This document shows, piece after piece, positions 52,595-61,694 of a DNA stretch of 64,000 bases. The notes beneath the pieces were generated by a model that had not been told where the DNA came from, ran no database searches, and was given only the letters and a program-made list of their open reading frames with translations. Position numbers and translations under genes: made by a program. Position 1 is the first letter of the stretch; every line of letters starts with the position of its first letter. The stretch covers positions 124,001 to 188,000 of the forward strand of contig WYDT01000013.1 in assembly GCA_013122435.1 (NCBI GenBank), read 5' to 3'. This DNA comes from Chloroflexi bacterium AL-N1. Lineage in GTDB: Bacteria > Chloroflexota > Chloroflexia > Chloroflexales > Roseiflexaceae.

Positions 52595-52620
52595 TTCTAA
52601 TCATTAAGATGGTATAGCGT

Positions 52621-53448
52621 ATGACAGATATTTTGACCCACATTGAACAGGCACATGCCGCTATTGTTGACAAAACGACAGTGGTACCACGTGTTGGGCT
52701 CATTCTTGGTTCTGGACTGGGCGCCTTAGCCGATGATATGACAGACGCTACGGTCATACCATACACAGATATTCCCCACTTCCCCGCATCAACCGTTGTC
52801 GGACATCGTGGCGAACTTGCTATTGGCATGCTTGCCGATCAACCGGTGGCCGTTTTGCGTGGTCGGTTCCACTTCTACGAAGGCTACTCAATGCAACAGG
52901 TAACTTTTCCAGTCCGAGTCTTTCGTGCACTCGGCTGTGACACCCTGTTTGTGACCAACGCGGCCGGTGGCCTACACGCAGATTGGAATGTTGGTGATCT
53001 CATGCTGATTACCGATCAGATTTTCCTGCCTGGCATGGTTGGACAGCATCCATTGCGCGGCCCCAACGACGAACGACTTGGGACACGTTTCCCTGCTATG
53101 GTCGATGCATTTGATGCAGAGTTGAGCGAACTTACCCAAACGATGGCTGCGGAAATCGGTATAACATTGCGCCGGGGTGTCTACACGATGCTGACTGGCC
53201 CAACGTTTGAGAGTAGCGCCGAATTGCGTATGCTACGGGTATGGGGGAGTGACGCCGTTGGGATGTCAACCGCACCAGAAGTGGTGGTAGCACGACACGC
53301 AGGAATGCGCGTACTGGGCATTTCACTGATAACCAATCTCGCGCTGCCAGATGGCCCACCAGCCAACCACGAAGAGGTTCTTGAGGCAGGTGAGTTGGCG
53401 AAACCAAAATTCAGCGAACTGGTTAAACGCATCGTTGCACGTATGTAA
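52621..53448 (+). CDS. Purine nucleoside phosphorylase (class II, trimeric type)
   Basis: A 275-residue PNP that cleaves inosine/guanosine with phosphate to the base and ribose-1-phosphate. Motifs: LILGSGLGALA (phosphate loop), GHRGELAIG, GRFHFYEGY, VTNAAGGL, MLTGPTFESSAELRML and ISLITNLALP with the base-binding Asn. All are typical of PunA/DeoD2 proteins. Together with the BMP-type nucleoside importer at 33.6-38.6 kb it gives a logical purine-salvage route. It lies 26 bases downstream of the bPH gene and may share its transcript, ending at the terminator at 53492. Confidence 0.95.
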   Translation: MTDILTHIEQAHAAIVDKTTVVPRVGLILGSGLGALADDMTDATVIPYTDIPHFPASTVVGHRGELAIGMLADQPVAVLRGRFHFYEGYSMQQVTFPVRVFRALGCDTLFVTNAAGGLHADWNVGDLMLITDQIFLPGMVGQHPLRGPNDERLGTRFPAMVDAFDAELSELTQTMAAEIGITLRRGVYTMLTGPTFESSAELRMLRVWGSDAVGMSTAPEVVVARHAGMRVLGISLITNLALPDGPPANHEEVLEAGELAKPKFSELVKRIVARM

Positions 53449-53491
53449 GTTACCGATAGCTGCTGAACCCCAAAAATCCAGGTCTTAGTTC

Positions 53492-53523
53492 AAGCAATCA
53501 AAGATAATTTGGTTGCTTTTTTA
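53492..53523 (+). terminator. Intrinsic terminator after purine nucleoside phosphorylase
   Basis: Stem AAGCAATCAAA / TTTGGTTGCTT (one mismatch), 5-base loop, then TTTTTTA. It closes the transcript that includes recO and PNP. Confidence 0.8.
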
Positions 53524-53667
53524 TTTCAAAACACGTTGTACCTGATTAAAATCGCACTTTTTATCCACAACCTTACCATGAAAACACATACATCAACATC
53601 CACAGGGCATATATGCAAGTACTGATGGTTGTGGAGCATATATAGCAGCTATTGCAGTATTATATAA

Positions 53668-53723
53668 GACTTACGCACTTTAATTTAACCTTTCGGGTCT
53701 GTTTTCTCGCCCCTGCGTAAGTC
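53668..53723. repeat. Short inverted-repeat element, possible IS/MITE remnant
   Basis: Perfect 10-bp inverted repeats GACTTACGCA / TGCGTAAGTC, 36 bases apart, with no coding content. Ends of the form GGACTTACGCA...TGCGTAAGTCC are typical of several insertion-sequence and MITE families of cyanobacteria and Chloroflexi, in my recollection. This may be a minimal remnant. Confidence 0.45.
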
Positions 53724-53774
53724 CTAAGTATGTATCAAGTCAATTTTTATGACTCAGCATAGAGGAGTCTGAAC

Positions 53775-53978
53775 ATGCCTTATGTCAACATCAAAATCAC
53801 CAATGAAGGCGCCACCGCAGAACAAAAGACGCAACTGATTGAAGGCGTAACCAAACGCTTACCAGACATCCTTGGCAAAAATCCACAAACAACGGTGGTA
53901 GTGATTGATGAAGTAGACACGGACAATTGGGGAATTGGGAGAGAGACCATTACGACCCGACACCAGCGTGGTCAGTGA
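53775..53978 (+). CDS. 4-oxalocrotonate tautomerase family protein
   Basis: A 67-residue tautomerase, the normal size. The initiator Met is followed by the catalytic Pro (MPYVNIKITNEG), and the family pattern continues: EQKTQLIEGVTKRL, LGKNPQTTVVVIDEV, DNWGIG. It keto-enol isomerises an unsaturated acid; the physiological substrate cannot be told. No aromatic-degradation genes are next to it. AGAGGAGTCTGAAC lies just upstream of the ATG. Confidence 0.9.
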   Translation: MPYVNIKITNEGATAEQKTQLIEGVTKRLPDILGKNPQTTVVVIDEVDTDNWGIGRETITTRHQRGQ

Positions 53979-54362
53979 GATTGAAGAGTGCTCGTACATG
54001 GAGCAGGGCCCACATTATTAACAGGCTGATAATTTCTCCATGGTGGATATTTCGTCGCGGAATGGCATTTACTATCATGCGGGGATGAGTCAGTGATATA
54101 GTATGCATACAGGGCGATATCTGTAAGAAGCATCGTAACAACGTGGCTAACACTACGCCACTACAGTTTATCATATGATCGCATTGTAACACTGCGTATA
54201 TACCACAGACATACCTGCAACAAAATGTGGTAATTTACCAATAGTACTTTGTCACAAGTGTCTAACCGACTTTCTTGATGTATAATCAGCACACATTGAT
54301 GTATGCAGGTCCATACCGGATAGCTATAAACCATGTATTAGAAGCCTAGTGAGTAAGAAGCC
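53979..54362. other. Intergenic region upstream of two-component operon
   Basis: No gene is supported. A TATAAT-like box at 54280-54285 and AAGCC before the ATG at 54363 are probably the promoter and leader of the response-regulator operon; a clear -35 box at the right distance was not seen. Confidence 0.4.
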
Positions 54363-55073
54363 ATGTCTTCATGTATTCTTGTTGTTGATGACGATCCGGC
54401 GGTGCTGCATGGCGTTGCAACATTACTTGAGCAAGCAGGCTACGAAACGCGTCAAGCCACCACAGGCGTTATGGCGCTCGAAAAACTCGTGGAGCAACCC
54501 CACCCATCACTCGTAGTACTTGATGTGATGTTGCCTGGTTTTGATGGCTATACAGTGTGTCGTCGTATTCGCGCCATGTCATCGTATATTCCTGTTTTAA
54601 TGCTCTCGGCACGTGATGAGGTTATTGACAAAGTAACTGGACTAGAACTTGGCGCGGATGAATATGTCACCAAACCATTTGAACCACGTGAACTGTTGGC
54701 CCGTATACGTGCGATGTTGCGGTTTGCCGAACAGAGCATCTCTTCACAGCATACCGAAGAACAACCATTGACATACGGGGCGCTCACACTCTGGCGTACG
54801 CAACATCGCGTTGAGATACACGGGGAATCCGTTGATCTGACACCCAAAGAATGGGCGTTGCTTGAATTGTTAATGGAGCATCCCGGACAAGTTTTTGGGC
54901 GTGAAACACTGCTACGGCGTATCTGGGATGAAGATTTCTATGGTGAACCTCGCACAGTTGATGTCCACATTCAAAGATTACGTGCAAAACTTGGAGCAGA
55001 AACTGCCTCAGGCATTGAAACCGTACGTGGTTTTGGCTATCGTCTTGCACAAAAAACAAACGTAACACTCTGA
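54363..55073 (+). CDS. OmpR-family response regulator
   Basis: A 236-residue regulator. The receiver (about 4-118) has VVDDDPAV, the phospho-acceptor in LVVLDVMLPG, the Ser of LMLSAR and the Lys of VTKPF. The winged-helix DNA-binding domain (about 137-232) has LTPKEWALLELLMEHPGQVFGRE, RTVDVHIQRLRAKLG and GFGYRL. It acts as a transcription factor. The histidine kinase gene begins two bases downstream, so it is the natural phosphate donor. The signal and regulon are unknown. Confidence 0.95.
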   Translation: MSSCILVVDDDPAVLHGVATLLEQAGYETRQATTGVMALEKLVEQPHPSLVVLDVMLPGFDGYTVCRRIRAMSSYIPVLMLSARDEVIDKVTGLELGADEYVTKPFEPRELLARIRAMLRFAEQSISSQHTEEQPLTYGALTLWRTQHRVEIHGESVDLTPKEWALLELLMEHPGQVFGRETLLRRIWDEDFYGEPRTVDVHIQRLRAKLGAETASGIETVRGFGYRLAQKTNVTL

Positions 55074-55074
55074 G

Positions 55075-56166
55075 ATGATTGAACTCAACCTACGCATCAC
55101 CCTCTTTGCACTATTGCTCCTTATGGTTGGAGTGAGTATGCTGGTGTGGCAAGGACTGCGCCGACAACACAACGTTTCCACAACGCATCAGGAATTGTGG
55201 TTCATGTGGGACAAATTTCCTTTTGGTATTGTCATTACAAGTCCTGAGAATACCGTGTTGTTTGCTAATGTGATGGCACAACGTCTGTTTGCTGAACTGG
55301 GCAGCGCGTCTCCCGACATACTGACGCAGACAATCCATCGTCTTGGTAATGCCACACAAATCACCACACCACGTAATGGCATTATATCCCACCCCCTCCC
55401 CCTTCGTTGGTGGCGCTACCCCATTGACAATCAAGGATCACTGCTCGTCATCACGGATGGACGTGAACAACAGCGTTTTATACAAGAACAGCAAACATTT
55501 ATCAGTCAGTTGTCACATGAATTGCGTACACCACTCACGGCTCTGGTAGCACATACAGAGATCATCCGCAACCCACAAACCACTGATGTTGTGCGCCATG
55601 CGTCAACAGAAACCATTCAACGTGAGACACAACGCATGGCACGCCTGGTACGTGATCTTCTCGAGCTCTATCGACTTGAGACAACGGCAGATCTACCGCT
55701 TCAGCCGGTCAATCTTGTACTGATTACGGAGGAAGCTATTGCCCAGGTGTTTCCCATTGCTGAAGAGCATCAACTCATAATCTCATTCAATGCGGATACC
55801 CGATTACCACTGGTATTAGCACAACCAGATCGCCTCAAACAGGTATTTCTCAATGTGCTTGACAATGCCATAAAATATTGTCGACCAGAAGATACCATCC
55901 TCATTCAACTCGAAGCCGCAACAGATAGTGCTGTGTGTATCGTCCGCGATAGTGGGCCTGGTATTTCGGCAATGGCACTCCCTCGTGTGACCGAACGCTT
56001 ATATCGTGGCCATGAGCAAGTCGAAGGAAGTGGCCTTGGATTGGCATTAGTGGAGGAAATTCTGCGGCAACATAACACCAAACTCTCAATTGAGAGCAAA
56101 ACAACCGGAAACTCAGGAACAACCGTAAGTTGGACCCTTGACTATGCGCCTAAGGCAGGTAAATAA
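55075..56166 (+). CDS. Membrane histidine kinase
   Basis: A 363-residue kinase with one N-terminal transmembrane helix (about 5-27, ITLFALLLLMVGVSMLVWQGL), a PAS-like cytoplasmic sensing domain (FPFGIVITSPENTVLFANVMA), HisKA dimerisation with the phosphorylated His in SQLSHELRTPLTALVAH, and an HATPase domain (LNVLDNAIKY, RDSGPGIS, GSGLGLALV). There is no extracytoplasmic sensor domain, so it probably senses inside the cell or through its helix. It is cotranscribed with the response regulator upstream and the gene five bases downstream. Confidence 0.95.
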   Translation: MIELNLRITLFALLLLMVGVSMLVWQGLRRQHNVSTTHQELWFMWDKFPFGIVITSPENTVLFANVMAQRLFAELGSASPDILTQTIHRLGNATQITTPRNGIISHPLPLRWWRYPIDNQGSLLVITDGREQQRFIQEQQTFISQLSHELRTPLTALVAHTEIIRNPQTTDVVRHASTETIQRETQRMARLVRDLLELYRLETTADLPLQPVNLVLITEEAIAQVFPIAEEHQLIISFNADTRLPLVLAQPDRLKQVFLNVLDNAIKYCRPEDTILIQLEAATDSAVCIVRDSGPGISAMALPRVTERLYRGHEQVEGSGLGLALVEEILRQHNTKLSIESKTTGNSGTTVSWTLDYAPKAGK

Positions 56167-56170
56167 GCAT

Positions 56171-57688
56171 ATGAAACAACCTGGAGAAAAGTACCGCTTT
56201 CGCACATTGCTATCACCACGATTGCTACTGATTACCCTGATCGTGGTGATACTTGGCGGATACTGGTTTCTGCCAATTGATGGTCGTATTCTGATTGTAA
56301 CAAACCCACAGACCAACCCTGTTGGAGCATGGCCACAGACACGCGTGGAACCACAGGCTGCACGTCCTGACGAACCTGTCACACTCTATATAAGTGATAA
56401 TGTTCCATGGGCCAATATTAAACTGATGATCGATGGCGAGGAAATACCACTTGATGAAGAATTTATCTCACGTGGACCTTTGAACAATGGTCCATGGACA
56501 TGGCGGTGGGTCTTCCGGGCTCCAGACAATACTAACTATGCAGCCATTTTTTATCACGACTGCCACACTGGTTGTATCGAGCGTACCCGCATTCAACTTG
56601 GACCAACGACAACGACTAACGATCCGGATCCGCCATTAAGCCCCACAGAACTTGGCGTCGTCTTTGCAGATCCCACACGTGACTGGCGCGGACGAGCTGG
56701 TTGGAGCGTCGAACTAACCTATACCCAACGTCCATTTGATGAGAATTTTAGTATTGATGGGTTAGCGCAATGGGTTCATAAGGCCAATGAACAAGGATTA
56801 CGCGTGCTGGTACGGATCGCCTACGATTACCGGCAAGCTATGCCCCCAACGAGTGATGAAGTAGCGCTGGCCCGTTACCTCGACGCTTGCGAACGCCTCG
56901 CCCGTGATGAACGATTCAAAGGTGTCTATGGCTATATTATTGGCAGTGGTATCAACGGTTTGGATGAAAACGAGCTTACACCTGAACAGCCTACAACGCC
57001 AGAATGGTATGCACGGGTCTTTAACGGTTATAGCGTCGATCCGCAACGTACAGACAATGTCGTGCAACGCATGCGTGCCGTGAACCCACAGGTGCGTTTG
57101 CTTGTGGTGCCTTTGACACCATGGATCGACGATCAGGATGGCGCTATCCGTGACTTCCTCAATCAACCCTGGCTCAATTACATGAATACACTGGTAGCGC
57201 ATATTGACGAAAGTGTGAAAGCAAAACGAGAAGTTGGCACTGCATTGGCAAACCCTGATGGATTTGCCATTCAAGCGCCGGGGCGCCCAACTGCCCCCGA
57301 GGTAGCAAATCAGCCATCACGTGAGCCTGCCACAGATTTGTACCGAACAGAGTGGGGACGTGCTCAGGCAGGATTTCGCGTTTATAAGGACTGGTTGCGT
57401 ATTATCAACCGCTATGACACAACCCGGGGCATGCCAGCGTACATTGTATCGACGAACACGTGGACGAGCGATGAGCGCATTCCCCCAGCGCAGAATTACC
57501 CACCAGGCTGGCTTACCAACGCCCTGAGAGAAGTACGGCGTGAGCCACAGTTACAGGCACTTTGCTGGTTTCTGGATCATCCACAAGGCGATCCATCCAG
57601 CGAGCTCTGGGGTGGCTTCAGTTTGAATTTACGTAATGGACAGATGTTTGAAGCGGCACGAGAGTTCGACGAATTACTGCAAAACTAG
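56171..57688 (+). CDS. Membrane-anchored protein with possible TIM-barrel fold
   Basis: A 505-residue protein. Start 56171 (MKQPGEKYRF) is chosen because it follows the kinase stop by four bases; the frame from 56138 would overlap it. An N-terminal transmembrane helix lies about 20-37 (LLLITLIVVILGGYWFLP). A beta-rich N-domain with many Pro/Gly follows, then a region resembling a glycoside-hydrolase-like barrel (LAQWVHKANEQGLRVLVRIAYD, FKGVYGYIIGSGING, WYARVFNGYSVDPQRTD, RLLVVPLTPWIDDQDG). No catalytic pair is certain. It is linked to the two-component pair and may be a regulated surface enzyme or a sensor accessory. Confidence 0.62.
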   Translation: MKQPGEKYRFRTLLSPRLLLITLIVVILGGYWFLPIDGRILIVTNPQTNPVGAWPQTRVEPQAARPDEPVTLYISDNVPWANIKLMIDGEEIPLDEEFISRGPLNNGPWTWRWVFRAPDNTNYAAIFYHDCHTGCIERTRIQLGPTTTTNDPDPPLSPTELGVVFADPTRDWRGRAGWSVELTYTQRPFDENFSIDGLAQWVHKANEQGLRVLVRIAYDYRQAMPPTSDEVALARYLDACERLARDERFKGVYGYIIGSGINGLDENELTPEQPTTPEWYARVFNGYSVDPQRTDNVVQRMRAVNPQVRLLVVPLTPWIDDQDGAIRDFLNQPWLNYMNTLVAHIDESVKAKREVGTALANPDGFAIQAPGRPTAPEVANQPSREPATDLYRTEWGRAQAGFRVYKDWLRIINRYDTTRGMPAYIVSTNTWTSDERIPPAQNYPPGWLTNALREVRREPQLQALCWFLDHPQGDPSSELWGGFSLNLRNGQMFEAAREFDELLQN

Positions 57689-57712
57689 CTGTTGTGAAGA
57701 TAATTTTATAAA

Positions 57713-58213
57713 CTAATGCTGATAAATTTCGCGGAAACGCGTACGTGCTCGAAAGAGACGTGTTTTGATAGCATTGTCTGTACAACCAAGGGCATCAGCC
57801 AACTCACGGGTCGAATGTCCAGCGCAACTGTGCAGAATAAGCAAGGTACGATAACGCTCAGGAAGTTGAGCAAGTGCACGTTGTATCGGCTCATGCTCAT
57901 CAAGTTGTGTTTCTGATGCTTCAACACGTGGCGGTGCGTGTTCGATCACATACAGCGGGGTAAAACGAATGCGCTGGCTTCGTCGCAGATGGTCATATGC
58001 TGTGTTTGTGGCAATACGATAAATCCAGGCAGATAGACTCGCACGTGCATCGCGGCGCGACCACGCCTGCATGACTTTAATAAACGTCTCCTGACACAAA
58101 TCCTCAGCAACTTCACGCTCACTAACTAAGCGTATGATATGTGCCAAGATCGGTTGACGATACATCTGGTATACCTTAGTAATATCATCAATTATGGGGT
58201 TTTCATTCGGCAT
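57713..58213 (-). CDS. ECF-type sigma-70 factor
   Basis: A 166-residue ECF sigma. Region 2 reads ILAHIIRLVSEREVAEDLCQETFIKVMQAW and YRIATNTAYDHLRR. Region 4 reads LPERYRTLLILHSCAGHSTRELADALGCTDNAIKTRLFRARTRF. The start MPNENP at 58213 is favoured over the longer frame to 58240. No adjacent anti-sigma gene with a zinc or transmembrane domain is evident. The divergent gene at 58450 is exported and may be a target. It probably answers an envelope signal, as most ECF factors do; that is inference. Confidence 0.92.
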   Translation of the reverse strand: MPNENPIIDDITKVYQMYRQPILAHIIRLVSEREVAEDLCQETFIKVMQAWSRRDARASLSAWIYRIATNTAYDHLRRSQRIRFTPLYVIEHAPPRVEASETQLDEHEPIQRALAQLPERYRTLLILHSCAGHSTRELADALGCTDNAIKTRLFRARTRFREIYQH

Positions 58214-58410
58214 AACAGGTACTTTATCTCTTTGATACACTCCCTAAACCCTTTACTTGCTGAAACGTTCTGTATGTATGATGATAGGCAGAAAACAGCG
58301 TAACAAATGTTTGTCACATCCACATCACAGAAATATTGCATTTGTGTAAACAAACCTGGCCTTGTGGGGCCCAAATGGAACGATTCTTGTTACACAATTG
58401 TGATGTAATT

Positions 58411-58431
58411 GAGATATCAACGTGATATCTC
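58411..58431. promoter_or_regulatory. Perfect 21-bp palindrome just upstream of 58450
   Basis: GAGATATCA-ACG-TGATATCTC has 9-bp perfect arms and ends 19 bases before the ATG. Another dyad (TTACA...TGTAA) overlaps at 58390-58408. The position between an ECF sigma gene and an exported protein gene fits an operator. Confidence 0.55.
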
Positions 58432-58449
58432 CCAGATATAGTTACCACT

Positions 58450-60024
58450 ATGAGAACACGATTTGCAAGAAAGTGGCAGTTGATTCTGGTCATTCTACTG
58501 CTGGTGAGTTTTGTCTCCCCATTTTCGTATGTTCCCAACCCACTGGGGTTATACTATCGACTCACCGGGGAGTACAGTTACGATCCACATAGTCTGCTTG
58601 TCAATCGTTTTGTGACGATCAATCGTGATCCCACAGCCGTGCTTACCAGCCAACTCGATCAACTCATCGGACAAATCGGTCTTGACCCACTGCATCCTCG
58701 TGAGGCGTTGGTCGATTACGCCATACAACAGGTGACTATCGCACCGGAACCTGACACCATTGCGGCTACCGATATCGTATTGCGCTATGCAGATGATCAC
58801 ACCCGCACTTTCACAATTCCTATGTTTACCCCACCACCCAGCGTTTACACCACGACTCTCGAAACACGTGCAACTGGTCTTAACCGATTTTTCTATGCCC
58901 ATAAGCAATTAGCGCTTACACCACTGGTATCAGCAGAATCTTCGCTCGCTCTCGGTGAAGTCAGTGAAGTCCCTTTATCTCCAAATGCGGCCATGCTGAC
59001 CGTTGACAGATGGGATGGCGATTGGGAAATACCACCCTTGCAATGGTCTCCCGATAAGAGATATGCGTTATTGCTGGAAAAAGAGACCATGTCGCACGGC
59101 AATCTCTGGCTGATCCCTTTTAACGAATCAGAACCATACAAAATTGCTGAACAGGTCCTCGAATACACATGGACCACTGACAATCAGTATGTGGTCTTTC
59201 TCCAGAGCGCTGAACAGGCCAGGGCCGAAACTCAATACACTATCCATACATTCAGCCGCGCATCAGGACGGATTCAAACACTTGCCGAGACAGACTTTGC
59301 ACACATTGCCGTCACCAATGCAAGTGTCTACTTTTGGGAAGCAGATCATCTTTGGCGAGTAGCAACAGGTGGAGGTGAAGTCATAGCGCAGGGATCTCTG
59401 GCTGGCCTGGGTATGGATCCAGGCATGCCATTCACCTTGTCGGTAGATCCGCAGGAAGAGCGGGTCGCGTATCTTTGTGGAAGCGATGTATGTGTGAGCG
59501 ATCTCAGCGGTGATAGGCTGAATCGCATTTTACTGGGGTATCCTGAAAGAGATATACCGCATAAACGTGACTACCTTGACATACCCATCATGGAACCCAC
59601 ACCAACGTCAAACCGCACAGACATACTACGAATGGCCTCACTAGGCCTTACATGGAGCCCCAACGGGGAGCATCTCGCCATTGCCGTAGGAGCAGAACCG
59701 CAGGGCCATACACGCGAACGGGCCCCTGAACTGAGAATCACAGATCGCTACGGAGAAACTCAACAACAATTTTCACTTGGCCCAGATGGCCCAACCCGTG
59801 CGCCACAGTGGACTCCTGATAGTCGTTTGGTGGTTGTCAACACATTTCCGCGTGGTGGGCGGCGGATTGTTGCTGTGGATCGCAGAGAAGAGCGCGTGTG
59901 GGATCTGAGTCAGCCACGCTGGGATACGTTTGTGACACTTGCCCAAGATGGCACAGATGTGTTGCTCTGGAATGGGCATGGCCGATTTTGGATGGTACCA
60001 TTAATCATCAGAGATGAAGCCTAA
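58450..60024 (+). CDS. Exported TolB-like beta-propeller protein
   Basis: A 524-residue exported protein with an N-terminal signal or anchor helix (about 11-27, LILVILLLVSFVSPFSY). An N-domain of about 150 residues leads to repeated beta-propeller blades of the TolB/PD40 type: PPLQWSPDKRYALLLEKE, EYTWTTDNQYVVFLQSAEQ, GLTWSPNGEHLAIAVGAEP and APQWTPDSRLVVVNTFPRGG. Such propellers bind proteins or peptides; the ligand is unknown. It may be under control of the divergent ECF sigma. No ribosome binding site is obvious, and the palindrome at 58411-58431 lies in its leader. Confidence 0.78.
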   Translation: MRTRFARKWQLILVILLLVSFVSPFSYVPNPLGLYYRLTGEYSYDPHSLLVNRFVTINRDPTAVLTSQLDQLIGQIGLDPLHPREALVDYAIQQVTIAPEPDTIAATDIVLRYADDHTRTFTIPMFTPPPSVYTTTLETRATGLNRFFYAHKQLALTPLVSAESSLALGEVSEVPLSPNAAMLTVDRWDGDWEIPPLQWSPDKRYALLLEKETMSHGNLWLIPFNESEPYKIAEQVLEYTWTTDNQYVVFLQSAEQARAETQYTIHTFSRASGRIQTLAETDFAHIAVTNASVYFWEADHLWRVATGGGEVIAQGSLAGLGMDPGMPFTLSVDPQEERVAYLCGSDVCVSDLSGDRLNRILLGYPERDIPHKRDYLDIPIMEPTPTSNRTDILRMASLGLTWSPNGEHLAIAVGAEPQGHTRERAPELRITDRYGETQQQFSLGPDGPTRAPQWTPDSRLVVVNTFPRGGRRIVAVDRREERVWDLSQPRWDTFVTLAQDGTDVLLWNGHGRFWMVPLIIRDEA

Positions 60025-60419
60025 GTTGCACTTGACGCCGAGGGTTGAAAATACATCTTTCAAAGATTGTTTCTCTCAGGTCGATCATGCTCAGCTTTGC
60101 GTCGACCAGTTTTGCATCGGTGAATTTTGCCCCAGTCAGTTCTGACGTGCTGAAATGGGTACGCACAAGTATGGAAAGTTTGTTTGCACCTGTCGCTTCA
60201 GCGAGCGGGAAAGATTGGCAACCTCCTGTACCGTTTGCTCAATGTTGCCAATACTATCAATGGTCATCTGAAAAGCCATTTCAGCGTCCTTGCCTTCGGC
60301 TTTGAGTTCACAGAACCGCTCCTGTAAATCGGAGAGCAGGTCAGCCTTTAGCTCGATGACCTTTTTTACTCTCTCGTAAGGCACAAAAACGCCATTCAAA
60401 TAGTTTGTCAATTTTTCAT
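60025..60419 (-). pseudogene. Prefix-domain pentapeptide-repeat protein, truncated and frameshifted
   Basis: The minus-strand frame below 60411 reads MTNYLNGVFVPYERVKKVIELKADLLSDLQERF and TIDSIGNIEQTVQEVANLSRSL, like the N-terminal 'permease prefix' type domain of some pentapeptide-repeat proteins. A different frame then continues as FSTSELTGAKFTDAKLVDAKLSMIDL, which is pentapeptide repeat. There is a frameshift between the two. At the start, ATGAAAAATTGACA appears to have lost one T from an original MKNLTN start. The gene also ends abruptly next to the TolB-like gene. Three lesions indicate a dead gene. Confidence 0.7.
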
Positions 60420-60502
60420 TTATAACAGCAAATCTCCTTACAATAATGTACTACCTGATAAACGTTTGCCAACCGAGTCCATGTTGGTACTAGGACCAAT
60501 AG

Positions 60503-60760
60503 ACAATGCGATTTTCAAAGCGTTACGAGACCAGAGTCATACCGTCATTCTGGTGCATCCAGATGCCACCGCGATAGAAGATGTACCGTGCTGTTCGAAC
60601 CTGCAGGCGATCCCGGATGGGTCGATGGAGTCGTGATTGTGACCCGTCCTGATGTTACCGAAAAGATCGTGCAGGATGCGGTGGTGGCAGATGTTCCCAG
60701 AGTTTGGGTACATGCGAATACGCTGTTTGGGACACAGAACAATAATGTATCGCAGCACAC
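60503..60760 (+). pseudogene. Partial duplicate of CoA-binding gene
   Basis: About 255 bases that closely match the intact gene at 61201-61460, for example ATCGTGCAGGATGCGGTGG against ATCGTTCAGGATGCGGTGG. The first 70 or so codons and the C-terminus are missing and a frameshift lies near 60595. Remains such as DGVVIVTRPDVTEKIVQDAV are readable. It is a partial tandem duplication in decay. Confidence 0.8.
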
Positions 60761-61113
60761 ATCGGCTGGCCCATCCACCGAAACATCCACCCATATCATT
60801 GTCTAACGCAAAGACATAGCGGTGCAAAGCAGCTGAACGTTGAAGCACGAACTCAAGTAGCGATTTGTAACCACCGGTCTATGCTACAATCAGAGCGCTT
60901 CCTTCCCGATGTGAATAAATCTTCTCTCCGGACACGCCATATCTTCTCTTCAGGACACCTCCACTGTAGTAGACTCGGTGAATATGGACACAAACTGTGT
61001 AAAGGCTCATCAGCACTTGCTCCATATTTTCGATCACAATACAAGAAGTGATTTAACTAGCGTATATTCCCGTTACTCACGATGGATGAGGGCGTTTTAT
61101 AAGGAGGTTTCTC

Positions 61114-61581
61114 ATGTCTTTTCAGGAAAGTGCCAGAGAGTTTCTGAGCCAACAACGTATTGCAGTTGTCGGAGTATCACGTAGTGGCTCAGCTACTGGC
61201 AATGCGATTTTCAAAGCGCTGCGAGATCAAGGTCATACTGTCATTCCAATGCATCCAGATGCCACCACGATAGAAGATGTACCATGTTATCCAAACCTGC
61301 AAGCGATCCCGGATGGGGTCGATGGGGTTGTGATCGTGACTCGCCCTGATGTTACCGAAAAGATCGTTCAGGATGCGGTGGCTGCGGGTGTTCCCAGGGT
61401 ATGGATGCATGGGAATGCGCTGTTTGGAATACAAAACAGTAGTGTATCGCAGCGCGCAGTTGCGTATGGACGAGAACACGGGTTGGACGTTATCGATGGA
61501 GGATGCCCCTTGATGTTTGTCGATTTTGGTCACAAATGTATGCGCTGGATACTTGGTGCCACCGGGAAATTACCCCAGTAG
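61114..61581 (+). CDS. CoA-binding domain protein (YccU-like)
   Basis: A 155-residue single-domain Rossmann protein of the CoA-binding family. Motifs: IAVVGVSRSGSATGNAIFKALRDQGHTVIPMHP, IPDGVDGVVIVTRPDVTEKIVQDAVAAGVPRVWMH, and the C-terminal GLDVIDGGCPLMF. Stand-alone members bind CoA derivatives; their process is not defined. AAGGAGG eight bases before the ATG is a strong site. A partial decayed copy lies just upstream. Confidence 0.92.
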   Translation: MSFQESAREFLSQQRIAVVGVSRSGSATGNAIFKALRDQGHTVIPMHPDATTIEDVPCYPNLQAIPDGVDGVVIVTRPDVTEKIVQDAVAAGVPRVWMHGNALFGIQNSSVSQRAVAYGREHGLDVIDGGCPLMFVDFGHKCMRWILGATGKLPQ

Positions 61582-61694
61582 ACGATCAGAGGCGTCCACG
61601 CGGGTAATTCGCAGAGATGGTTATGGTGGTGTTCTGAGAAAAAGGAGCGTTGTTATGGTATTTGCCTTGCAACTTGTGATAAGGAGATAGCAGC

